From the NCBI RefSeq assembly GCF_041296385.1, contig NC_091014.1, forward strand, positions 13,553,578 to 13,617,577: a stretch of DNA of 64,000 nt, given 5' to 3'. Shown here in pieces: positions 33,001 to 64,000 of the stretch. This DNA comes from Aphelocoma coerulescens. Taxonomy: Eukaryota; Chordata; Aves; Passeriformes; Corvidae. How positions within the stretch are numbered: position 1 is the first letter of the stretch; each line of letters opens with the position of its first letter. Under the pieces are notes generated by a model, which worked only from the letters and a program-made list of their open reading frames with translations, made no database searches and was not told the DNA's origin. The translations under genes and the position numbers were made by a program.

Positions 33001-34259
33001 GACTATAGAAACAACTGTCAAAAAATATTGAACTACTGAGTAACTGAATATCAATAAATTAAGCCACTGTTATAGAAATTCAAGTGGCTTAATCTAAATT
33101 GGATTGAAGCACTAGAAAATTCAGTTATTGGAAAATTGAACTGCTGTCTTTAATATCAACAGTGCCAATGCAACTCCAGGATAAAGGAGACAGTGACAGG
33201 GAGAAGGGACAGTTAATACTTTCAGGCAGTAAAATAAAAAGCCACAAAAGCTCAAAACTAAGATCTCATCCTGATGTGTTTGCCTTCACACACCGGATAT
33301 AATGGTAAAGGATACAAACCGATTCAGATGGGTGTAGGAGGGGAAGAGGAAGGAGATCTTTAGCACCTGGGAATGGCAAATAACCTTGATGGACAAAAAT
33401 AGTTAACAGTAATCCATATTGACTGAATACCTTCCAGTCCTTTGGGTCAAGGGTTTTTAACATAGGATATTCCTCAAGCTGCAGTTCTTCATCCCCCGAT
33501 TCTTCAGAAAGTTCCTTCTCATCTTCTAGCTCCTGGAAAGAGGCAGAAACATTTATGTTTCTCCTCTTAATAAATGCTTCAAACCATCTTCCCACAGGCT
33601 CCACTTGACAGAGTACTGATGCTATAAGCAAAAACATAAAAGCAACTTCATCTTCTGCGGTTGACTTTTTTTTTTTTTTTTTTTTTTTTTTAATTAAACC
33701 CCATCAAAGCCCAGAAAAGTACAGCATCACACAAGGTTACAGATCGCTAAATCTTCTCTTTGGCTCCATAAACACCAGAATGCTAGAACCAGCACACGTG
33801 CCCGTCAGACGGGACCTCCCAACGCTTCGCCGTGCTCTCACATCTTGAAAGGTGCTTTCAAGTTAAAGGAACGCACGTGTCAAATGATATTAAATACAGT
33901 CCTATTGGCAACGGAGGAGACAACCGCGGCTGCGATATTAAATTTGGATTGATCTTCCCTACGTTCCCGCTCCCTCTTCCCAGGCCACTCCCTCCGGCAG
34001 CGAACCCAGACTTGTTGCTGCACACGGGCTGAAACGATGCCGGGGAAGGCACAGCACGCGAAACGGAGACAATTAAAGTCAAATAAACAGGAAAGTTTTT
34101 CGAAACCGGCCGATGTCCCAACTCCGGCGGCCGGCCGGGCGCTCGAGGGCGGCCTTTCCCCGGGGCAGGCCCTGCCGGCCCGCGGTACCTACCGGCCGAG
34201 AGCGGCCTGCTGACGGCCGAGCGCTGCCCGTCCCGCGCGGGGCCGCGCAGCAGCGCCAT
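18058..34259 (-). CDS. DNAJC2: DnaJ homolog subfamily C member 2 (Zuotin-related factor, MPP11)
   Basis: Seventeen coding exons, 5' to 3': 34259-34193, 33621-33431, 32856-32781, 31074-30976, 29047-28906, 27726-27646, 26929-26864, 25065-24974, 24875-24754, 23912-23763, 23471-23383, 23296-23227, 21647-21463, 20238-20138, 19160-19053, 18784-18630, 18132-18058. Total 1,869 nt, 622 aa (human 621). Known role: with HSPA14 it forms the ribosome-associated complex that stimulates HSP70 on nascent chains; in the nucleus it binds ubiquitylated H2A. Visible domains are an acidic N-terminal segment ([15 protein letters not shown]), a J domain from about residue 88 with HPD at 120-122, a long Lys/Glu-rich charged helical region, and two SANT/Myb-like domains (about 450-510 and 550-605, WPEDDLQLL and [10 protein letters not shown]). 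The start was chosen for its human-equivalent length and its strong Kozak context (GCCATGG). Shares a promoter with PSMC2. Confidence 0.98.
25665..25735 (+). repeat. CR1 3'-end remnant in a DNAJC2 intron
   Basis: 'ggcagggaggttggaactat', 'gtgacctttcaagttccttg' and 'caacccaaaccactctat' match the last ~70 bp of a forward CR1. Its own 5' part is not recognisable. Confidence 0.75.
26285..26355 (+). repeat. Possible old CR1 3'-end remnant
   Basis: 'gtgttagactaaatgattt' followed by 'ggtgctccaacttgaacatt' and 'ctgtg' looks like a heavily diverged CR1 tail ('ggactagatgat...tccaacttgaa...attctgtg'). Support is weak. Confidence 0.35.
29640..30290. other. Unassigned GC-richer block in a DNAJC2 intron
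   Basis: This stretch between DNAJC2 exons at 29047 and 30976 has higher G+C than the flanking intron and overlapping long open frames on both strands (162 codons on -, 64-80 on +). None matches a protein I recognise. An inserted and decayed transposable element is the simplest reading. Confidence 0.3.
30411..30490 (-). repeat. CR1 3' end, reverse, in a DNAJC2 intron
   Basis: 'tcatagaatcattaaagttg' and 'gaaaacacctctaaaatcag' followed by 'agtccagccattaatcctgc' is the reversed CR1 tail, of the older subfamily that reads 'tccaaccattaacccagcactgcca'. Only the 3'-most part is kept. Confidence 0.85.
33666..33691. repeat. 26-base T homopolymer in DNAJC2 intron 1
   Basis: An uninterrupted run of 26 T on +, which is A26 in the DNAJC2 pre-mRNA, ending about 45 nt before the exon 2 acceptor at 33622. 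It is the longest homopolymer in the window. Exact length may be an assembly estimate. Confidence 0.9.
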
Positions 34260-34607
34260 GGCCGCGGCCTGGGCCTGCCGCGGGACCGGCGCGTGGGGCG
34301 CCCACAGCGCTTCCGGGGCGGCGGCGGCGTGCGGCGCCATAAGCGGCCCGGCCGGCCCTCTCTGGGCCCCGCGGGCCCCGCCGCACCCCCGCCGCCCCCG
34401 CGCCGCCCCCGCGGCCGGAGCGGCTCCCGCGGTGCGGGACCGGCGGCGCTGCCCGGAGCGGCGGGATGAACCGGCGGCGCTGCGCGGAACTCCCGGTGGC
34501 AGCCGCGGCGCCGGGGGGGAAGGAGTTGCCTGCGCGCGGGCCGCGGTGCACCCTGGTTTGTGTTCCGGGCGGAAGCGGCGCGGTGCTGCGTAAGGCGGGT
34601 GGGCGCG
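34260..34607. promoter_or_regulatory. Bidirectional CpG-island promoter of DNAJC2 and PSMC2
   Basis: The start codons of DNAJC2 (-) and PSMC2 (+) are separated by only 348 bp of very GC-rich, TATA-less DNA. The CpG-dense zone runs from about 33,900 to 35,100. Visible motifs include an ETS-type CCGGAAGC on minus (34309-34316), a GCGGAAGC on + (34569-34576), several GC boxes at 34376-34430, and a degenerate ZNF143-like stretch at 34545-34564. The pair is also head-to-head in mammals, so shared regulation is expected; which motif is used is inferred. Confidence 0.9.
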
Positions 34608-43438
<8,831 letters not shown>

Positions 43439-43527
43439 TACCTGGGAGGGGTCTTCCTGTTCCTCCTAAACTTCCTGTGGAACAAAATCCAAGTGTAGAG
43501 ATTCGTGTTGTCTTCTTGGAAGCTAGA

Positions 43528-43533
43528 AATAAA
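43528..43533 (+). terminator. PSMC2 poly(A) signal
   Basis: Canonical AATAAA 89 nt after the PSMC2 stop codon, followed 20-50 nt later by a GU-rich stretch (gtgtgttcattgtgggtgtt). Implies a short 3' UTR of about 105-115 nt. Confidence 0.85.
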
Positions 43534-43559
43534 TGGGAGTGTTCCAAAGAGTAAGTGTG

Positions 43560-45560
43560 TGTTCATTGTGGGTGTTCTACACCAGTGGAGTGTTGCTCCT
43601 GTAGGGAAGAGATCTCAGGGAGGTTACAGTAGCACAGCCTAAACCACAGATAATTTTAAATCAGATACCTGGGCAATGTTAGACATCCCAAGTTTAGATC
43701 TCTGGTCACCATCTACACTCCAGAACTTGAAATCCGAGCCATAGAGGTGTGGGAAGACCCCTAAGTGACTCCAGTGTTTCTGAGGGTACTAAGAAAGGCT
43801 TGTGTGATGCTTGGCACCGAGGTGTAGGTGTGTCCCAAGAAAATGGGAGCTGCCACTGGAAGGCATGTGTGGTGGTCTGAGTCATTGCCCATCTTAGGGA
43901 AAACGTGAAAGGACATTTTTTCCCTCCCTTGGTGAACATGCTGGTACCATCACAAGTTGTCTATTTTATCTTTGGTGGTTTTTTTATCCCTTTTGCTGAG
44001 ATTCTTTGTTGTGTTTTAAAAAATAGTAAATGGTCAAGGAGGAGGGAGGTGTACTTTCTTAGTGCTAAGGGAAGGAAGATTCCTTTTCTCTGATCCTGCT
44101 ATGAAGAGTTTGACACCAGTCTAGCAGTGAGCACTTTGATATATTGTATGACTTGTCTGAGATGCTGCTGCACACACAGGATGACCTTGACAGGGTCCTG
44201 GTGCTCCATAGCTGGGCAGTGGCTGGGAGTTGTTGGCCACAAGCAGCATTGAAAGGTTAATCCTTGTTCATCTGACATGTTCCTGTAGAGCTGGGTGTGG
44301 TCAACAAAAAGCAACAGCCTTTCATTTTCCTTTTTTCAAGTGTTTCTTTAAAGTGGCTTGAGGGGAAGAGGTGGAAGAAATACCTGAGGGGAAAAATTAC
44401 TTTTGGGAAATGCTTTGTCTTGGAAGTGAGAGAAGTTTTATTGTCAGTTGTATGAAAATGAGACCCATCAATTTATCAAGCTCAAATTATGAAGCCACTT
44501 TACTTTTTTTTTAAAGAGGAAGTGCATGCAATATGGAGAGAGAGTACCCAGCCCATGGACTGGGTTAGGGTTCTGGTTGGTGTCAGTATCTTGATATGGA
44601 AACTTGGGCAATCTCAACACTTGTGTGTCATTTCAGGAAGAACATTTTAGGGAGGGATGCCACTTTATTGGTGGGACAGAACGTTCTCATTTTTAGAAAG
44701 CAGCACTGACAGCATCTCTATTTATCAGGAGCAGCAGTTCAAATCAAGTGTAACTTCTACTTGAGAAGGATTAAGTGAAGTATGTAGAAAGAGTTTGGAT
44801 CTTACCCGGTATCCTGAATTATCATCAGTACTCTTGCAAAAAAAGGAGGGGAGAGGAACGTGACCCTGATTATTATGAGGTACTGACCCAGACTTAGGCC
44901 ATCCACTGCCAGCTGCTGTGGTGGGGCTTCAGCAGTGAGGGGGGAGGCACTCCCCTGTCCCTGCAGACAAACTGGAGCCCTGTTACAAGGTTGAAGGACC
45001 CAGGGTGGTTTATTCTCACACCAACAAGCCTAAGGTAGGATTTAATAGTAAGACAGAAGTCTGTTAGTCAGTGCAGGGAAGAGGAAGTGGGTTCCCTTTT
45101 CAGGGGCTGGCTCAGGCTGCCAGGAGGAAGCAGTGCTTCAGATGGTGGCAGCAAAGCAGAGGAACAGATGAGCAAAAGCTGCCAGATTTTGTTCTCCAGG
45201 ATGAGTTACCAGCACTGCTGGCGGTTGCAGGAGCACTTGTTCTGCATGGTCTCGGATGTGGGACTTTGTTGGGCAAAGGTTCTCAGTCCAGCCTTTCAGC
45301 AGCTCCCCAGAAGTGCAGCTGTTACTACCAGGATGGGAGATCCAGCTTCAGCTGTATCCCTGTGAGGCCTGCCACGGACAGGGCTTCATGGGGCTGCCAG
45401 GAGTGAGGAGCAGGAACCAGCACAGCAGGCAAGACCCGCCTGGAGCTGGAAACCTTTCCTGGCCCATCCCTTGGCATCAGACACTTGTATCTGGGGCCCT
45501 CAGCTTGTCCCTCATACAGAGTCTCACCAAGACAAAGTGGAAAATTTTGACAAGTGACAT
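43560..45560. other. PSMC2-SLC26A5 intergenic region
   Basis: Two tail-to-tail genes flank this region. No exon is recognisable. The left half is plain AT-leaning sequence. The part from about 44,870 to 45,500 is GC-richer with open frames in several + frames, but I see no family motif and no consistent splice pattern. On the minus strand, 'gtgagaataaaccaccctgg' at about 45,000-45,020 resembles a terminal-repeat polyadenylation region, so a decayed LTR is possible. Confidence 0.5.
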
Positions 45561-45563
45561 CAC

Positions 45564-45569
45564 TTTATT
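45564..45569 (-). terminator. Candidate SLC26A5 poly(A) signal
   Basis: TTTATT on + reads AATAAA on minus. It is the first canonical signal I find downstream of the SLC26A5 stop codon, giving a 3' UTR of about 1.65 kb. Another minus-strand AATAAA lies further on near 44,668. Usage is unproven. Confidence 0.35.
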
Positions 45570-47207
45570 TTGGAAGTTGACAGGATTTCGACGTGAACTG
45601 AAGAGACTACAGAGTTAAAAACTGAAGCTGCGACAAGCTGAAAGTAGAAAAATATACTGTATATAGATACAAAGGCTTGTTGAACTAGTTAACATTATAA
45701 AATGTACCAAAAGTTGTTTAAATAAGCACACACAATGTCTTGACATGCATGCACTTCATCCTTTGAAAGCCAGCTAAGCAGCAATTTCTGATGCAGAAAG
45801 CTTCCCATCCCTATAGGCAGGGGAGTCTGAGGAATTAAAGCATCTTTCCTGACTTCCCTGGTTTCTGGGAAACAGTTTACCTGAAGCAAGACCTAATTGC
45901 AACAGAGCCTGAAATAAAGTTAAAAGTATTACATTCTGTGATCAGAGGTGAGGAAGGTGTCTGAATTCCTTAGGCACAGGACCTGTGATTTGAGGGTGCT
46001 GAATGAAATGTCACTGATGTCCTGGGCTGTCAAAATAACCTGCAGAGAAAGACTTTTAGGTTCCTGCTTCTGCTGAGCTTCACAGTGACTATTGTGAGGG
46101 AAACAGGGGCACTGGAGATTTCTTTTGCATGACTTCCATTTCCATGGTTTTCATCTCACACCTGAAGTGAAGCAGTACCACAGTGGCCAGGCTGACAATA
46201 GAGAAAGAAACCCTATGCTACTGTTTCTTTTAAAAAACCCAAACATGAACCATTTTTGAGTTCTATTGAACCCTGTTTCTCAGAGCACTTAAAAGCTGAG
46301 GAAGAAGCAGCACTACTGGAAGGAAGATGGACAACAGAAAAGTACCTTTTTTTTTTTTTGACCACTGAGACTTTAGACCTTGCTTAAATTTTCATTCCAA
46401 CTTAAGACACTGCATATAGGGCATCAGTTCTTAATATAAATAGGCTTCACTCCTGTCTTAAACCAGTTTTGTCTGCAAACTTTGAAGCTAAATTAAGTTT
46501 AGCTTAAAATCATCTGAGTTCTTTTCTAGAAAGCCTAATGAGGTTTTGGCAGTGCAAGTACCATACTGATAATGTAATAATTAAACAATGAGTTTCTGAC
46601 TTGAAGTTCACTTAGAGCAAAAATGAAGAAGTGAGTACAGCTGAGACAGGTTAGATATTTTTTAAAAGATAACTGTACCATCCAGGTTTAAAAACAGCAG
46701 CAGCTAAATGCCACCAGTGTGAAATCATTAATCCAGCTGTCAGATTATTATAAATGGTACGAATCTGTTGTATGTAGATGTTGACATCAGGCTTTAAAAG
46801 TCATCTAAGAAAGTTCTTTAAAGACACTGGTACAGTGTATTGCACTTGCAGAACAGTTACCTCCTGCAAGATCCCACTTGTAGTGAGTTAAAGTGCCCAT
46901 TTTCTCAACATGAACAGGAATGTCACCTTGTCCACCAGATTCTGACTGCAGCAGAATACACTGAACTTTCTTTTCCTGCATAATTTTGTGCTTGTGTATT
47001 ATTGGAAGGCTATACCCTGATCAAAGGAAAAAATTCAAGAGCATGAAGGCTTACATTTCCTTATCCACTCTTCCTACAAAAAATAAGCACCACCCTATAC
47101 CCGTAGATACAAACAGCCTCAGGCTCTCTTCAAACTGTGCAAATTAAATATTCAGAAAGAGTCTCCATCCGCACAAATCTGGCTCCCATTCTGCTCGATG
47201 CCACTCT
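45570..47207 (-). other. Presumed SLC26A5 3' untranslated region
   Basis: The stretch follows the SLC26A5 stop without another recognisable gene. It contains no long open frame, an AT-leaning composition and only short homopolymers (for example T11 near 46,350). Its assignment rests on the candidate polyadenylation signal at 45,564 and is an inference. Confidence 0.4.
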
Positions 47208-61768
<14,561 letters not shown>

Positions 61769-64000
61769 CTAGAAAACAGACACAAATATGTATGTTAAAT
61801 AAACAACAAAAATAAACCATCTGAAGCAAAGGGATTTAAGCCTACTAAAATTTAACTCACCTAATAGGAAATCTAGAGACTTGTGACGTTTAAAAACAGG
61901 AGGTCTTACAGTGAATACTCTTTAAAAATGTATAATACTCTATCTAGGGCAGTGCCTAGAAACATGATGGGTTGAGTCAGGAAACCAAAGTCTCTAATTA
62001 CAGCACTGCAGGTGTGTGTGTGTGTTTGTGTGTACATCTGTGCACCTGTTTTGCCTTTGTGGGTAGAAGAACTCCTTAATAGCAAAAACCCTTTTGTTGC
62101 TTTTGTTTTCATCTGCAGAAGAATTTAGTTAGAAACACCCAAACCCCCATAATCAGTGGGACACATTTGATTTTCTCCTCCTTTTCTGATCAGACATGGT
62201 GGATGTTCATGGCAACCTATAACTGATTAAACATTCCCCTCCTCCCTCACCCCAGAATGGCTGGGATGACATAACAGGCTATGTTTCCACAAAACATGCT
62301 TCAAAACGTAAAATAAGCAGAGAATAATTTCTGACTATCTGTAAGGTCCCAGAGCCTATACAGTCTGGTATTCTTCCCAAAAACAAAGTCCTTTTTGTCA
62401 TTAAGCCCTGTCCAGTTCCATGCAGTGGAGTGCAATCCACATCATCCCGATCTGTAGTGGGGGCTGGCAAGCACACCAGTGGAGCTGTGGGGAAACAGCT
62501 CTAAGGGACACCAGGGAAGAACATCTCCCACAGTCTTCCCCCTCTGTGTGACTCAGGGTGTGGTTGTCATGGGACCAGGCCCACAAGCAAATGGTGTGCT
62601 CTACGTGATATGGCCCATAACTGTCCCAAGCAGTTCCAGCCAAAACAACAGCTCCACACAGCTTGTGTTCATGAGAACTGACACCCAAACAGAACAAATG
62701 GGCCTCAACGAGAAAACACTGTATCCTGCCTTGGCTTGGTTCTGTACTCTCACAGGTGCAGGCTGGTAACACCTGAGGAAGCTGTGTGTTTTTACCACAG
62801 TTGGGCAGACTGGTCCAATGGCCCAGTGCAAATTTCAAACACAAGCAATGGTTCACCCACCATGAAGAGCCAGTGATACTCAAAAACACCTCTCCCTATT
62901 AATTTAAATTGGGAGACAAAGAATCAGGTTACAAAAAAAGTAAACCAAAGGGATCTTCTGTGCCATCCAAATGCTCTTGTAGTAATTCAGAGGGCCTTGT
63001 TTGAGCCTGACTCCTAACCAAAAATTCAAATTCCCATGAGAACTAGAATGATGGTACCATTCACGCTCTTGCTCCAATGAGCACTTCATTAAGTACTTGT
63101 GAAACTCATCCCACACATATTCTCTGACCCAAGGGGTACCTCTCCTGACATCAGAAAACACCCTGTATTATATATAACAGCCTGGCCTTTAGTATGATGA
63201 TGAACTTAACAGTACAAGTAACCAGAACAGAAAATCAGTGTTCAAAAGTGGGACGGTGGGTCTGTGTGAAGTTCCTGATCTGAATACCCTTTTATTCCCT
63301 TTCATTTACACTGGCTTTTTTAAAGCCTGTCAGTGCCAAGGAAATAAAGAGATATTGACTTGATAGGAGGCCATGGCTTGAACACCATGGTCATTGTTGT
63401 TCTGCCTGGAATAATTCCCAGGCACCTTTGAACTCATGCTTGCTATAATTACATCTATTCCAGAAAAATGAAAGTTCAACTTTTGTGTTTTAAGAAAGCG
63501 AAAGATTAGGAGCAATTTAAGGGCATGTTTACAGTCACCAAACGAATAGTGTTTACTTTAAAACAGAGACACAAAATTAAGTATAAAGTCCACTGCTGAC
63601 CACTTATATTTTAGTGTGCTTTCAGGTCATGACATAAATTATGCTTCCTTATACAACTGGCAATGTTTGTATCTAGTATATGACAGATATGCCTGAAAGT
63701 TAACCACATTAGCTATCAGTTTAAGGTAAGTTGATGCTTACATGTGTGGAAGAAAAAATAACCTTAATTATGAAACACAAAACCAGGAAGATTCAGAAAT
63801 AAAGAAATTATCTGCACAGTCTGAGGATTTAGTTATTTTAATGGGTTACCACCTATTAAAATCTTGGATTTACAGATGAATTTTTCAGACCTGCCTCCAC
63901 CTAAAGTGGAAGAAGTGAGATGCAAATATGAATTAAGTCAACACCGAAGTAAACTTATATATGCTTAATTACATCACCCTGTGGACGGGGCTCTGCAGAA
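61769..64000 (-). other. SLC26A5: SLC26A5 intron running off the window
   Basis: The exon at 61658-61768 needs one upstream base (G) from a preceding exon, so this stretch is intron. I searched both strands for the two missing coding exons (YVERPIF and GDLVSGxSTG segments) and saw neither. It contains a TG run at 62012-62033 and, around 62,400-62,890, a GC-richer part with open frames that match nothing I know. Confidence 0.75.
62012..62033 (+). repeat. TG dinucleotide microsatellite
   Basis: A (TG)n tract with one TT interruption in the SLC26A5 intron, roughly 22 bp long. Confidence 0.8.

Noticed and set aside
62768..62800. Minus-strand translation QLPQ followed by GT, resembling the end of the missing prestin exon
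   Set aside because: The residues before it (NCGKNT) do not match the conserved GDLVSGxSTG segment, and the donor would leave the wrong phase for the next exon, which needs one base carried over.

Overview
This is vertebrate nuclear DNA, most likely from a bird. The evidence is compact spliced genes with GT-AG introns, many CR1 LINE fragments carrying the avian-type 3' end (around 780, 1440, 1910, 9650, 10200, 30410, 35240 and 54380), CpG-island promoters, and the gene order PMPCB, DNAJC2, PSMC2, SLC26A5. That is the order known beside RELN on human 7q22. Species cannot be fixed from the window alone. All exon boundaries below were built by hand from splice signals, reading phase and remembered family sequences; each joined reading frame stays open and gives the family's expected length.

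Layout. Bases 1-9,780 are a gene-poor flank with CR1 remnants and no exon I can support. PMPCB (+, coding 9,896-17,832, 13 exons, 486 aa) is the beta subunit of the mitochondrial processing peptidase. DNAJC2 (-, coding 18,058-34,259, 17 exons, 622 aa) is the ribosome-associated Zuotin/MPP11 co-chaperone with two SANT domains. PMPCB and DNAJC2 converge, with stop codons only 225 bp apart. PSMC2 (+, coding 34,608-43,438, 12 exons, 433 aa) is the 19S proteasome ATPase Rpt1; it is divergent from DNAJC2 and shares a CpG-island promoter of 348 bp between start codons. SLC26A5 (prestin, -, coding from 47,208 past 61,768) supplies 16 coding exons, about 642 aa to the stop. Its first roughly 97 codons lie beyond the right edge.

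How they relate. This is a housekeeping cluster: mitochondrial presequence cleavage, nascent-chain chaperoning and chromatin, and proteasomal unfolding. It is followed by a tissue-restricted membrane transporter/motor gene. The three housekeeping genes use CpG-rich promoters with NRF1-, ZNF143- and ETS-like motifs. No operon, CRISPR, prokaryotic mobile system or clearly novel gene system is present. The most interesting points are the bidirectional promoter, the tightly abutting PMPCB/DNAJC2 3' ends, promoter motifs in PMPCB, and prestin residues that differ from the mammalian protein (Tyr at the Phe101 position, two extra STAS cysteines, a short C-terminus).
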